From the NCBI RefSeq assembly GCF_030433715.1, contig NZ_JAROCC010000003.1, forward strand, positions 62,001 to 126,000: DNA of 64,000 bases. Reading direction: 5' to 3'. This stretch comes from Sporosarcina highlanderae (GTDB taxonomy: Bacteria > Bacillota > Bacilli > Bacillales_A > Planococcaceae). Below the pieces are notes generated by a model. The model had not been told where the DNA came from and did not search any database. It saw nothing but the letters and a program-made list of their open reading frames with translations. Position 1 is the first letter of the stretch. Each line of letters starts with the position of its first letter. This document shows, one piece after another, positions 41,889-51,781 of this stretch. Both the position numbers and the translations under genes were made by a program.

Positions 41889-44800
41889 ACCGGCAGATGT
41901 GACGTTTACAGATGCCCAGTGGAAGGCGATATGGGCGACAGGCAAAGACATCCTTGTATCGGCGGCAGCCGGTTCAGGAAAGACGAAAGTGTTGATTACA
42001 CGGATGATTGAAAAGGTGTTGAGCACGAGCAATCCGATCGATGTCGATGAATTGCTTGTCGTCACGTTCACGAATGCTGCTGCGGCTGAGATGCGCCACC
42101 GGATGGCTGAGGCACTTGAAGAAGCGATTACCGTTAACCCGGATTCAATCCATCTGCGCAGGCAATTGAACCTTTTGAATAAAGCCCAAATTTCCACATT
42201 GCACTCCTTCTGTCTAAATGTCGTAAAACAGTATGCCTATCTTCTTGACATCGACCCAGGATTTCGTATTGCGGATAGCACGGAAGCAGCGTTGCTACGC
42301 GATGATACGATCGGGGATGTGCTTGAAGATGCCTATAATGCGGAAAATCCCGAAGCGATGTACCGTCTTGCAGATAGCTTCACTTCAGACCGTAACGACC
42401 AGTCAATTGAGAAGCTAATCGACAAGCTCTACGATTATTCAAGGGTTCATCCATCGCCTGAAAGATGGCTCCGGATGATTCCGATGCAATATGAGATCGG
42501 GGAAGACATCACGATTGATGAATTGGATTTTGTCGGCCCGTTGAAAACCGCAATCCGTCATACGCTTGAAGAAGCGATTGCGCTGACTGAGGACATGAAG
42601 CGAATTGCATTGATGCCTGAAGGTCCCGAGCCGCTTGCCGCGACTGCGGAAGCTGATTTGCAATGGATCAGGGAGGCGAAGCGGCGTATCGAAGAAGGGA
42701 CTTGGGAGGAAACGTATTCCTTCTTCGGAACATTGACTTGGGTCAAAGCGGGAACAATTAGGAAAAACACATGTGATGAAGAGTTGGCGAAACGAGCAAA
42801 AGTAATTAGGGATTCTGTGAAGAAAATCATAAATTCATTGAAAGAATCCTATTTTGCGCGTACTCCCGCACGTCTGTTGGATGAAATTCGTCTAATGGCC
42901 CCTGCAATGCATACACTTGTCGGGTTGGTCATAGATTTCGGGGAACGTTATAGTCGCGTCAAAATGGATAGGGGACTTGTTGACTTCTCGGATTTGGAGC
43001 ATTTTGCCTTGCAAATTCTTGCGAGAGAAGTAGACGGTGAACTGGTACCTTCGGATATTGCAGCTGATTATTTGGATCGATTTGCAGAAGTTCTTGTTGA
43101 TGAATATCAGGACGTCAATTTGTTGCAGGAAGCGATTATCCAATTGGTGAAACGTGGTAGCGAAGAAGATGGGAATTTATTCATGGTTGGAGATGTGAAG
43201 CAGTCGATTTACCGTTTCCGGTTGGCGGAGCCAGGGTTATTTCTTGGGAAATATAGTCGATTTACGTCGAATGATGGAGAAAAAGGGCTTAAAATCGATT
43301 TGAACGCGAACTTCAGAAGTCGGAAAGAAGTATTGGATGCAACGAATTTCATCTTCTCACAAGTGATGGGCAAACGTGTCGGTGAAGTAGATTATGATGA
43401 TGCGGCTGCACTGAAATATGGTGCGCGTTATCCGGAAAAAGAGTCCGCTGCGGCATTGACCTTGCTTTATGAGGATGAAGAGGATGATGTCGACATGGAA
43501 GCAACCGAACTGACTGGACAAAGCCTGAAAAGTTCGCAGGTGGAAGCAAGGTATATGATCAAAAGAATCAAAGAGCTTATGGCTTCGGGTGCTGAAGTTA
43601 CGGATGCATTCACGGATAAGCGGCGCCCTCTTGAATATAGGGATATCGTTATCTTGATGCGATCGATGAGTTGGTCGGGGGAGATTGCTGAGGAATTTAA
43701 GCTTGCGGGCATTCCGATTTACGCTGAATTGTCACATGGATATTTCGACGCGATCGAAGTGATGATCATGCTTAATACATTGCGTGTCATCGATAATCCT
43801 TATCAGGATATTCCGCTTGCTTCCGTGCTTCGGGCTCCATTTATAGGCATGACGGAAAATGAACTATCCCAAGTCCGTCTTGTCGCAAAAAACAAGCCGT
43901 TCTATGAAGCATTGAAACTGTTTATGGCAATCGGTGGGACAGGTATAGCTCCTGAAACACAAATGAAGCTGCAACGCTTTTTCCTGATGTTCGAAGACTG
44001 GCGCAATCAGGCTCGTCGGGGTTCATTGGCAGAGCTAATATGGCAAGTGTTTTCGGATACCCACTATTATGAAATTGTCGGTGCAATGCCAAATGGAAAA
44101 CAACGTCAAGCAAACTTACGGGCATTGCATGACCGTGCAATCGATTATGAAAAGACGTCATTCCGTGGTCTATTCCGCTTTTTACGTTTCATCGACAGGA
44201 TGCAGAAGCGTGGGGATGATCTTGGCGCGGCTCGTTATGTCAGCGATACGGAGGATGTCGTCAGAATCATGACAATCCATTCATCGAAAGGGCTGGAGTT
44301 CCCATATGTATTCATAGCGGGAGCTGGCAGGCAGTTCAATAAGATGGATTTCAATGAACCGTATTTATTCGATCAGCATTTCGGTCTTGCAGTCAAGGCA
44401 ATAGATCCCGATCTTCGCATTACGTATACATCTCTGCCATTTCTTGCAATGAAAGAGAAGAAGGAACTTGAGATGCGAGCCGAGGAGATGCGCGTGCTCT
44501 ATGTGGCGATGACGCGGGCGAAGGAGCATCTTGAAATCATTGCATCTGTCAAGGATATTGAAAGAAGAATCGGCAAATGGCAGGATGCTCAGTTATTGGA
44601 GTCCGGTACAATGTTGCCGGAATATACAAGATCCCGGGCAAACGGGTATTTGGACTGGATCGGACCTGCAATTGCGAGACATTCGGATTTCGAGAAGTTC
44701 GGTGTTATGTATGGTGGAAGTTTAATGTCTGACTCTTCCAAGTGGGAGATTTCCGCATATCCGGCTTCTTCATATATTGATTCTCAGGTGGAATCGGATG

Positions 44801-45585
44801 AAACTGAAGACAGACAGGAACCGGTTCCTGTCGATGCGGCAGATGAAGCGGACTGGTCCTCCGAAGTGAACCGGAGATTCGATTTTGTCTATCCGTACAT
44901 GTCATCCGTTTCGAAGCGATCTAAACAGACGGTTAGTGAGCTGAAAAGGGTGTCGCTGCTTGAGAGAGAAGACGAATTCAATGATTTCTTTGCAACGAAG
45001 GACGATGAAGCAAGCACACCATATTTGCATGCCCGACCTTCGTTCATGCAAACAAGGGCATTGTCGGGAGCAGAAATCGGAACTGCCATGCATACGGTCA
45101 TGCAGCATATCGATTTGACGAAGTCCCATACAACACAGGAAATTGAAGGATTTATCGAAGAGTTGACGACTCGTCAACTGCTCACTCATGACGAGGCAAA
45201 TGCTGTTAACGTGAAGAGTATTGTCCGGTTTTTTGAAACTCAACTATTCAAGCGATTATCAGAGTCAAAGCGAATTCTTCGGGAAGTCCCATTTACGTAT
45301 GCCTTTGACGGAAAAGACGGGGATTATCAGATTTTACAAGGGATTGCTGATTGTTTATTCGAAGAAGAAGATGGTTGGGTTCTTTTAGACTATAAGACGG
45401 ATCGAATCCGTGGGATCTTCCAGACGGGTGACGAAATCAGTGATGAAATGCAGAAGCGCTACGGCATTCAGTTAAATCTATATAAGAAGGCTGTCGAGTC
45501 AATTGTTAAAATAAAAATAAAAGAAATGGTCCTTTATTTGTTTGACGGGGAGAGGATTGTACAAGTTCAGGAGGAATCGGTTTGA
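41872..45585 (+). CDS. addA: ATP-dependent helicase/nuclease subunit AddA
   Basis: The 1237-residue UvrD-type helicase has Walker A SAAAGSGKTK (30-39), motif II VDEYQDVN, motif VGDVKQSIYRFR and motif TIHSSKGLEFP. A C-terminal nuclease domain contains VLLDYKTDRI. With AddB it processes double-strand ends for RecA loading. Its start inside addB and the overlap with the next gene (TTGA) show a tightly coupled operon. Confidence 0.97.
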   Translation: MDIPVKPADVTFTDAQWKAIWATGKDILVSAAAGSGKTKVLITRMIEKVLSTSNPIDVDELLVVTFTNAAAAEMRHRMAEALEEAITVNPDSIHLRRQLNLLNKAQISTLHSFCLNVVKQYAYLLDIDPGFRIADSTEAALLRDDTIGDVLEDAYNAENPEAMYRLADSFTSDRNDQSIEKLIDKLYDYSRVHPSPERWLRMIPMQYEIGEDITIDELDFVGPLKTAIRHTLEEAIALTEDMKRIALMPEGPEPLAATAEADLQWIREAKRRIEEGTWEETYSFFGTLTWVKAGTIRKNTCDEELAKRAKVIRDSVKKIINSLKESYFARTPARLLDEIRLMAPAMHTLVGLVIDFGERYSRVKMDRGLVDFSDLEHFALQILAREVDGELVPSDIAADYLDRFAEVLVDEYQDVNLLQEAIIQLVKRGSEEDGNLFMVGDVKQSIYRFRLAEPGLFLGKYSRFTSNDGEKGLKIDLNANFRSRKEVLDATNFIFSQVMGKRVGEVDYDDAAALKYGARYPEKESAAALTLLYEDEEDDVDMEATELTGQSLKSSQVEARYMIKRIKELMASGAEVTDAFTDKRRPLEYRDIVILMRSMSWSGEIAEEFKLAGIPIYAELSHGYFDAIEVMIMLNTLRVIDNPYQDIPLASVLRAPFIGMTENELSQVRLVAKNKPFYEALKLFMAIGGTGIAPETQMKLQRFFLMFEDWRNQARRGSLAELIWQVFSDTHYYEIVGAMPNGKQRQANLRALHDRAIDYEKTSFRGLFRFLRFIDRMQKRGDDLGAARYVSDTEDVVRIMTIHSSKGLEFPYVFIAGAGRQFNKMDFNEPYLFDQHFGLAVKAIDPDLRITYTSLPFLAMKEKKELEMRAEEMRVLYVAMTRAKEHLEIIASVKDIERRIGKWQDAQLLESGTMLPEYTRSRANGYLDWIGPAIARHSDFEKFGVMYGGSLMSDSSKWEISAYPASSYIDSQVESDETEDRQEPVPVDAADEADWSSEVNRRFDFVYPYMSSVSKRSKQTVSELKRVSLLEREDEFNDFFATKDDEASTPYLHARPSFMQTRALSGAEIGTAMHTVMQHIDLTKSHTTQEIEGFIEELTTRQLLTHDEANAVNVKSIVRFFETQLFKRLSESKRILREVPFTYAFDGKDGDYQILQGIADCLFEEEDGWVLLDYKTDRIRGIFQTGDEISDEMQKRYGIQLNLYKKAVESIVKIKIKEMVLYLFDGERIVQVQEESV

Positions 45586-46775
45586 AAGTCTCACCAACGA
45601 TTGGCAACAGAATTGATTCTTTAGATATGCTAAGGGGCTTTGCGCTTCTTGGGATTCTCATCGCGAATATGCTAAGTTTCCATTCGCCATATTTCTACAT
45701 TGACGCATTGACCTATTTTGGGACGCCAGGCGATGAAGAGTCATACAAGCTTATTAATATTTTCATTGAAACAAGTTTTTATCCTATATTCGCGATGATG
45801 TTCGGTTATGGCTTGAATATGCAATATGAAAAGGCAAACGCGAACGGCGTGAATTTTGCCCCTATTATGGCGAGACGTCTTGCCATTCTTATGGGTTTCG
45901 GCCTGATTCATGCGTTATTCATCTGGTCGGGAGATGTTCTATTCACGTACGCAATAATGGGCTTCATCATGATTGCAGCCGTTCGAATTCCTAAGAAGTG
46001 GCTTCTTTGGATTGCGTCATTGGTTTATTTGATTCCTTCTTTATTATTTATAGGGCTAATCTATGTAATAACAATGTTTGACCCGAACCAACTGATGGAA
46101 GGTTTTTCTGATATCCAGCAGATTGAAAGGGCCATCACTGCCTATGGACATGGGACATACGGTGAAGCATTCGTGTTCAGGATTTCTGAATGGATATTAT
46201 TCGGTCTGACAGGCTCATTCATGGGTGTATTCATGATTCTGCCGTTAATCATGATAGGCTCTGCTTTCTCTAAAATGAAGTTATTTGAACGAGCCTCTGA
46301 ATGGAAAGGGCGAATAGCCATCGTTGCTATTTTAAGTCTTGCGCTCGGGATTTTCATTAAAGCATGGCCGTATATTGACAACACGCATACGTACTACAAT
46401 ACATTGATACAGCAACTTATTGGTGGTCCGATATTGGCTATTGGATACGCATGTGTCATCATCCTCTTATGTCAATTGCCTATTTTCATAACCATTTTCC
46501 GGCCGGTTTCAAAAGCGGGCAGAATGTCGTTGACAACGTACCTGATGCAATCTGTTATTGCGACACTTATCTTTTACAGTTACGGATTTGGACTATACGG
46601 GAAAGTGGATTTGGCAACCGGGACATTGATAGCTGTAGGTATTTTTGCGATTCAAGTGATTTTTGCCGAACTATGGCTTATGAAGTTCAGAATGGGGCCA
46701 TTTGAATGGATTTGGCGCAAAGGGATATATGGAAGAAATATGCCGAAAAAAGAGGAGAACGGGAAAGTTTTGTAG
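45582..46775 (+). CDS. DUF418 family membrane protein (YeiB-like)
   Basis: The 397-residue polytopic protein opens with SLDMLRGFALLGILIANM, the hallmark of DUF418/YeiB and related acyltransferase-like membrane proteins. The DUF418 C-terminal domain includes AGRMSLTTYLMQSVIATLIF. Function is uncertain. The TTG start overlaps the addA stop by 4 nt and GGAGG sits before it, so it is coupled to addA translation although no functional link is known. Confidence 0.88.
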   Translation: MKVSPTIGNRIDSLDMLRGFALLGILIANMLSFHSPYFYIDALTYFGTPGDEESYKLINIFIETSFYPIFAMMFGYGLNMQYEKANANGVNFAPIMARRLAILMGFGLIHALFIWSGDVLFTYAIMGFIMIAAVRIPKKWLLWIASLVYLIPSLLFIGLIYVITMFDPNQLMEGFSDIQQIERAITAYGHGTYGEAFVFRISEWILFGLTGSFMGVFMILPLIMIGSAFSKMKLFERASEWKGRIAIVAILSLALGIFIKAWPYIDNTHTYYNTLIQQLIGGPILAIGYACVIILLCQLPIFITIFRPVSKAGRMSLTTYLMQSVIATLIFYSYGFGLYGKVDLATGTLIAVGIFAIQVIFAELWLMKFRMGPFEWIWRKGIYGRNMPKKEENGKVL

Positions 46776-46848
46776 AATTAGTGGATGTATGGGCGAAGAG
46801 CGCTTATATAATTGATTAAATTAAGTTTTATCCAAATTATGAGGAAGG

Positions 46849-47760
46849 ATGGGCTTGTACATGAAACTTTTATCGTTCCGGTTTGAAGGAAGAACATTAT
46901 TCGGTCCGAAAGTGAAAAAAGAGGAAGCGGTCTGGGATGTGAAATCAATTGCCGAGGCATTCGGTGAAAAGGATTTCCCTTCAACAATCATCGAAGGAAT
47001 TGCAGGAGGTTTGGAGTTTGTTGAAAAGGTGAGGAAACTCGCCGAACAGGCTCGGAATAGTGAGAATCCGGAACAATTCAAATATGCTTTTACGGAGATT
47101 GAATGGCTTGCCCCGGTACCACGAACGCCTAAAAATATACTTTGTGTTGGACGCAACTATGCCGAACATGCGGCGGAGATGGGTGCTGAAACACCACCTG
47201 AAAAACTGATGATTTTCACAAAATCGCCGACTTCGATTGCTGCAGATGAACAAAACCTTTTAGCTCATGCGGATCTCACGGATAGCTTGGATTATGAAGG
47301 TGAATTGGCTGTTGTAATCGGTAAAAAAGGGAGCAAAATCCCGAAGCAACTTGCTTATGACCATGTTTTCGGCTATACGATTGCAAACGATGTGACGGCA
47401 CGCGATGTACAATATGGCCATAAACAGTTCTTCCTTGGGAAAAGCTTGAACGGCACTTGTCCAATGGGTCCATATATTGTGACGAAGGACGAAATTCCGA
47501 ATCCTCATCAGCTTTCAATAGCGACTAAGGTGAATGATGAAGTGCGCCAAAATGGGAATACTGCAGATATGATTTTCAAAATAGATGAATTGATTGCCGA
47601 AATCTCAAAATATGTAATGCTTGAGCCGGGAGATGTCATTTTGACCGGTACACCTGCAGGAGTCGGAAAAGGACTGAATCCACCGAAGTTCTTGAAGGCT
47701 GGGGATACAGTGAAGATTTCCATAGAAGGTATTGGAACGCTCGTTAACCGTTTCGTGTGA
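46849..47760 (+). CDS. Fumarylacetoacetate hydrolase family protein
   Basis: The protein of about 300 residues has the FAH-fold segments CVGRNYAEHAAEMG, YEGELAVVIGKKG (metal ligands), NDVTARDVQ, FLGKSLNGTCPMGPYIV and GDVILTGTPAGVG. Such enzymes act on C-C bonds of oxo-acids (acylpyruvases, oxaloacetate decarboxylases, isomerases). The exact start is unclear: ATG at 46849, TTG at 46855 and ATG at 46861 (MKLLSFR) are all in frame, with GAGGAAGG at 46841-46848. It stands alone. Confidence 0.88.
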   Translation: MGLYMKLLSFRFEGRTLFGPKVKKEEAVWDVKSIAEAFGEKDFPSTIIEGIAGGLEFVEKVRKLAEQARNSENPEQFKYAFTEIEWLAPVPRTPKNILCVGRNYAEHAAEMGAETPPEKLMIFTKSPTSIAADEQNLLAHADLTDSLDYEGELAVVIGKKGSKIPKQLAYDHVFGYTIANDVTARDVQYGHKQFFLGKSLNGTCPMGPYIVTKDEIPNPHQLSIATKVNDEVRQNGNTADMIFKIDELIAEISKYVMLEPGDVILTGTPAGVGKGLNPPKFLKAGDTVKISIEGIGTLVNRFV

Positions 47761-47833
47761 GACCATTTTTCTACTATTGGTAGGCCATTCTATGATAGGA
47801 TAAATAGGAATTATACAAGATGAGGTGAACAGT

Positions 47834-48208
47834 TTGGGCTTTTTGTCAGATACAACCCATTTTCATATTTTTACATGGGTCGTTGGGATAATCGTTTTTC
47901 TCGTTGCAGCTGTAATGGCTAACGGGACGAAAGGCAAGAAAATTACGCATATGATTGCACGCCTATTTTATGTGCTGATCATAATTTCGGGCGTAGCGCT
48001 TTTCATCAAAGGAATGGATTACGGCAGAGGTGCCGAATACGGTATCAAATTCCTTCTTGGTTTAGTGACAATCGGGATGATGGAAATGGTATTGGTCCGT
48101 TCCGCAAAAGGGAAATCTGTAACAATGTTTTGGGTATTGTTCTTCGTTTTTCTACTCGCAACAATGTTCCTTGGCTTCAAATTGCCGATGGGCTTTGAAT
48201 TCTTTTAA
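47834..48208 (+). CDS. yisL: YisL family membrane protein (DUF1516)
   Basis: The roughly 124-residue protein has four hydrophobic segments and the family motifs THFHIFTWVVGI, KKITHMIARLFYVLIIISG and MMEMVLVR. B. subtilis YisL is the same size and pattern. Function is not known. The TTG at 47834 is preferred because GATGAGG lies 8 nt upstream; a GTG at 47825 is possible. Confidence 0.88.
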   Translation: MGFLSDTTHFHIFTWVVGIIVFLVAAVMANGTKGKKITHMIARLFYVLIIISGVALFIKGMDYGRGAEYGIKFLLGLVTIGMMEMVLVRSAKGKSVTMFWVLFFVFLLATMFLGFKLPMGFEFF

Positions 48209-48227
48209 TAGTGAAATGAAAGTAGGG

Positions 48228-48258
48228 CCCGCTGGCGAATGATGCCAGCGGGTTTTTT
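48228..48258 (+). terminator. Terminator of yisL
   Basis: CCCGCTGGC (48228-48236) pairs with GCCAGCGGG (48244-48252), followed by T residues. Confidence 0.92.
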
Positions 48259-48397
48259 AATTGGTAGACTGTCACTTCGCCCATTCACAAATTAGACTCA
48301 TTTTCCCGGCAGTAAGTCATTTTTCTATTCATTACATGGCGGGGAGCGTGCTGTTTTGATAAAATGGCAAGAGATAGCTCGGTAGGGAGGCTTTTTT

Positions 48398-49849
48398 GTG
48401 AAAAGAAAACGTATTATGGGCTTTATTGCCATTTTCCTTTTGTTCATATCAACGGTTATGCCGGTGGGTGTTTCTGCAAAGGCAGAACGAAACATCAATG
48501 ATGAAAGCATATATGATCTATTGGTAGATCGTTATAATAACGGTGATCGCAAGAATGATTTGGATGTTGATATTCATGATGATTATGCGTTCCATGGTGG
48601 GGACTTTGTCGGAATAGAGGGCCGCTTGCAACATATCATCGAGATGGGCTTTACAATGATTTCTATTGGACCAGTATTTAAAAGCGAGTCATATGATGGG
48701 AACAAAGCACTTTCATACTCCGAGTTGGATCCGCATTTCGGGACGGATGACGAACTTACGGATTTGGTAAAGGAAATTCATAAACAGAAAATGAAAGTGA
48801 TTGCGGATTTTCCGCTTAGCAAGGTAAGTGCAGATCATGAGTGGACCAAAAATCGTACGCATAAATTTACGCATTCAGCGGATGGTACAGTCAATTGGGA
48901 TCCCGCAGATTCAAAGGTTCGGGAGGACTTGATCGCTGCTGTAGTCGGTTTTATTACTACATATGATTTGGATGGAATTCGACTTACACAATTGGATGGA
49001 TTCGATGACGCTTATTTGAATGAAATGATAGCGGCTATCCACGATGCTCGTGAAGGTTCGTATGTACTGACAAATGAAGATAGTGGTGCGAATTTTGACT
49101 CCACTCCAAGTGAACATAAGATGGAGGCGCTACGTCAGACATTTATGAAGGTGGATCCGGATTCAGCTCCGATAGATGTTTTTAAGGACAATGATGAGGG
49201 TAGATTGATTCAATTTGATGATTTAACGGGACCCCGTCTAACGTATGATATGGTGGAGGCAAGGATGTTCCCGCCTACCCGATGGAAAGTGGCAGCAACT
49301 GCGTTATTTACGCTGCCGGGAGTTCCACTTATGACGTATGGTACGGAAATCGCGGTAAACGGAAAAGAAGCGCCTGAAAGCCATCCGTTATTCAATTTTA
49401 AAACCGATATGGAATTTAAGGAATTAATCGGTAACCTTAATATATTGCGCAATAAATCAGAAACGCTCCGAAATGGTGAATTTGAAATGCTTCACAATGA
49501 AGATGGATTCATCGTATACAAAAGATCTTCGAAAGACGAAACGTGGATAATTGCTGTAAACAACACGTCTAAAACGGCTAACTTCGAAATTCCGTCAAAC
49601 ATGATTGGCGAAAAGAAGAAGCTCCGCGGAGTATTGGACGGCGATCTTATCCGCGAATCTGACGACGGCGTATTCCGTGTCGTTCTGGATAGGGAACTTG
49701 CGGAAGTATATATCGCTGATGATGATAAAGGGTTCAACACCCCTTACCTAATTGCGTCGATTCTTGTCTACGTAATTTTCCTTGGATTCCTGTTCCTTGT
49801 CATTAAAAAGGGACGAGCAAGAAGAAAATCGGAAAGTAAAAAAGCTTGA
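48398..49849 (+). CDS. Membrane-anchored GH13-like protein, probably catalytically inactive
   Basis: The 483-residue protein has a signal peptide (to about residue 27), an alpha-amylase-like barrel, a C-terminal beta domain and a final TM anchor (about 449-469) with a basic tail. GH13 landmarks are recognisable: GGDFVGI...LQHIIEMGF, then DGIRLTQLDGF. The catalytic Asp nucleophile position is Thr197 (RLT instead of RxD). The second Asp (NHD before xPR) is Thr277 in DLTGPR. The region-I NH is replaced (DFPLSK). Glu227 may remain. It is therefore likely a carbohydrate-binding or structural relative exposed on the cell surface. The GTG start follows GGGAGG. Confidence 0.8.
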   Translation: MKRKRIMGFIAIFLLFISTVMPVGVSAKAERNINDESIYDLLVDRYNNGDRKNDLDVDIHDDYAFHGGDFVGIEGRLQHIIEMGFTMISIGPVFKSESYDGNKALSYSELDPHFGTDDELTDLVKEIHKQKMKVIADFPLSKVSADHEWTKNRTHKFTHSADGTVNWDPADSKVREDLIAAVVGFITTYDLDGIRLTQLDGFDDAYLNEMIAAIHDAREGSYVLTNEDSGANFDSTPSEHKMEALRQTFMKVDPDSAPIDVFKDNDEGRLIQFDDLTGPRLTYDMVEARMFPPTRWKVAATALFTLPGVPLMTYGTEIAVNGKEAPESHPLFNFKTDMEFKELIGNLNILRNKSETLRNGEFEMLHNEDGFIVYKRSSKDETWIIAVNNTSKTANFEIPSNMIGEKKKLRGVLDGDLIRESDDGVFRVVLDRELAEVYIADDDKGFNTPYLIASILVYVIFLGFLFLVIKKGRARRKSESKKA

Positions 49850-49860
49850 TACTGCCATTT

Positions 49861-49910
49861 AAAATGCCTTTTCATAACTCGGTTCAGCCCGAGTTTGAAA
49901 AGGCATTTTT
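49861..49910. terminator. Bidirectional terminator
   Basis: AAAATGCCTTTTCA-AACTCGG pairs with CCCGAGTT-GAAAAGGCATTTT in a long stem, between converging genes. Confidence 0.92.
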
Positions 49911-49917
49911 AAAAGCG

Positions 49918-50769
49918 TTAATTTAGTTTGCTCAAAAAGAAAACTGCGATTGTCCCTGGTCCGGCATGTGACCCAATAACGGAACCAATCATTTGGACTT
50001 CTATGTTTTTCGGTTTAAACTTCTCTTCGATCATCGCCTTCACTTCAAGTGCAGTAGCCTCATCATCGCCGTGGCTGATTGCAATTGTTTGTTCGGACAA
50101 TTCGTTTCCGCGCTCTTCCATTAACTCTAAAATACGACGGAACACTTTTTTACGACCACGGTGCTTCTCGATAGGTACAAGCTTGCCACTTTCCACATGC
50201 AGTAAAGGTTTGATGTTCAATAACCCACCGATGAATGCGCTTGTCCTGGAAACGCGACCGCCCTTCGCCAAATAATCAAGATCCTCAACCGTGAAAAGAT
50301 GCTCCATACGGGCAGCCATACTACGGATTTTTCGCTCGATTGTCCGGATATCATCACCTGCATCACGAAGTCTGACGGCTTCTTTCACTAATAAACCGTG
50401 TCCAAGCGACGCACAACGGGAATCAATAATGATTAAATTGAAATTCGGATTCCATTCTTTCACTTGATCTTTCATCATAACGGCAGTGTTGTACGTACCT
50501 GACAGTTCAGAGGAAAAAGCAATATATAAGCCTTCTTCATCAGATTTTGAAAGGTCCTTCCAGAAGGATAGAAGCGCTTCTGGTGATGCTTGCGATGTTT
50601 TTGGATGTTTTCCATTGCGGATTGCATCGAAAACCTCTTTTGAATCGATTTCAATGACATCGTCATACTCTTTGTCATCGATCAAAACACTTAATGGAAT
50701 CAAGGTTACATCATTTTCATCAAAAAAAGATTTTGGTAAATCTGAACCACTATCAGCAAAAATTCTCAT
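49918..50769 (-). CDS. DegV family fatty-acid-binding protein
   Basis: The 283-residue protein shows the DegV family pattern: MRIFADSGSDLPKSF, FSSELSGTYNTA, IIDSRCASLGHGLLV, YLAKGGRVS and a C-terminal GSVIGSHAGPGTIAVFF. Members bind a fatty acid and some act as FakB subunits handing it to the kinase FakA. No fakA is in the window. AGGGGGTCC precedes the ATG. It is followed downstream of the Cof-type phosphatase gene on the reverse strand (21-nt gap), a grouping seen near B. subtilis yitS-yitU. Confidence 0.9.
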   Translation of the reverse strand: MRIFADSGSDLPKSFFDENDVTLIPLSVLIDDKEYDDVIEIDSKEVFDAIRNGKHPKTSQASPEALLSFWKDLSKSDEEGLYIAFSSELSGTYNTAVMMKDQVKEWNPNFNLIIIDSRCASLGHGLLVKEAVRLRDAGDDIRTIERKIRSMAARMEHLFTVEDLDYLAKGGRVSRTSAFIGGLLNIKPLLHVESGKLVPIEKHRGRKKVFRRILELMEERGNELSEQTIAISHGDDEATALEVKAMIEEKFKPKNIEVQMIGSVIGSHAGPGTIAVFFLSKLN

Positions 50770-50790
50770 TTGGGACCCCCTGTGTTCTTT

Positions 50791-51609
50791 TTATATTTTA
50801 TTTTTTAATAATAACCGTTCTTTCAAAACTTCCGCGATACCGTCTTCGTTATTTGTAAGTGTCACTTCATCCGCGATGGATTTTAAGCGGTCGATCCCAT
50901 TGCCCATTGCAACGCCGACACCGGCGTAATCGATCATTTCCAAATCATTGTCTTCGTCTCCGAAAGCGATGATCCGCTCACGTGGAATTCCGAGCCAATT
51001 GGAAACATGTGAGATGCCGACGGCTTTATTCAACCCATGGCGCACGATTTCAATCACATCCCACGGTGCTCCCCAGTTCCTATGGTCAATTACTTCGGCA
51101 TGTACTTCAGCTAAGTGTCTTCGTATCGGGTCGACCGAATCAGGTTCCGCTTGGATGAGTAGACTTGTTGGATCGACTTCCAAAATAGTCCTTATATCAC
51201 CCTCCTTGATGACTGGATCGCCAAAACTGAATATGTCCAAAAGTTTTGTGTCGTGATATTGCAAGTACACATCATCCATAACTTCAGCAACGATATTTTG
51301 AAGACGGAAATCCTGCATTGCATCAACAACATCTTTGACGACAGGAAGTGAAATCGTTTCATGGATTGTTTTCCATGAGCGGTCGGTCGGATTATGGACG
51401 AATGCACCGTTAAAGTTGACGATTGGTGTTTTTAGACCTAATTCGCGGTAGTACATTGCACTTGCGCGATATGGACGCCCCGTCGCAATCATTATTTGGT
51501 GCCCTTGTTCTTCAGCTTGTTTTAATGTATTTGCCGTTTTTTCCGATATGATTTTTTCGTCAGTCAGCAATGTCCCGTCCAGGTCAAGGACGATTAAATG
51601 TGGTTTCAA
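50791..51609 (-). CDS. yitU: Cof-type HAD phosphatase (YitU-like)
   Basis: The 272-residue HAD-superfamily hydrolase has motif I VLDLDGTLLTDE (Asp8, Asp10) and motif IV GDEDNDLEMI, with an intervening type IIB cap. It probably dephosphorylates a sugar phosphate or flavin precursor such as that in riboflavin synthesis. It is the first gene of a reverse-strand pair with the DegV-family gene and is divergent from the YitV-like esterase gene. Confidence 0.85.
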   Translation of the reverse strand: MKPHLIVLDLDGTLLTDEKIISEKTANTLKQAEEQGHQIMIATGRPYRASAMYYRELGLKTPIVNFNGAFVHNPTDRSWKTIHETISLPVVKDVVDAMQDFRLQNIVAEVMDDVYLQYHDTKLLDIFSFGDPVIKEGDIRTILEVDPTSLLIQAEPDSVDPIRRHLAEVHAEVIDHRNWGAPWDVIEIVRHGLNKAVGISHVSNWLGIPRERIIAFGDEDNDLEMIDYAGVGVAMGNGIDRLKSIADEVTLTNNEDGIAEVLKERLLLKNKI

Positions 51610-51725
51610 TTGCTTCGCCCCCTTTTTGAAAAGAATACGCTATCTATCTTGTCTTATACCCTTTTTTTCAGTTTATCGTTAGTAGCAGTGGTGAGTCAAA
51701 AGATTCCGTTGCATGACCGTAGTTT

Positions 51726-51754
51726 TTGTTTTTCTACAAAAACTTTGGTACGAT
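51726..51754 (+). promoter_or_regulatory. Possible promoter of the YitV-like gene
   Basis: TTGTTT and TACGAT are 17 nt apart, 28 nt before the start. An inverted repeat GTTTTTG...CAAAAAC (51722-51743) overlaps it. Confidence 0.4.
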
Positions 51755-51781
51755 TTAGGAAAAGATACAGAAGGTGTTTGA

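Noticed and set aside
49861-49910. Possible transposon end (long inverted repeat)
   Set aside because: It lies exactly between two converging genes with A and T tracts on each side, so it is a bidirectional terminator.
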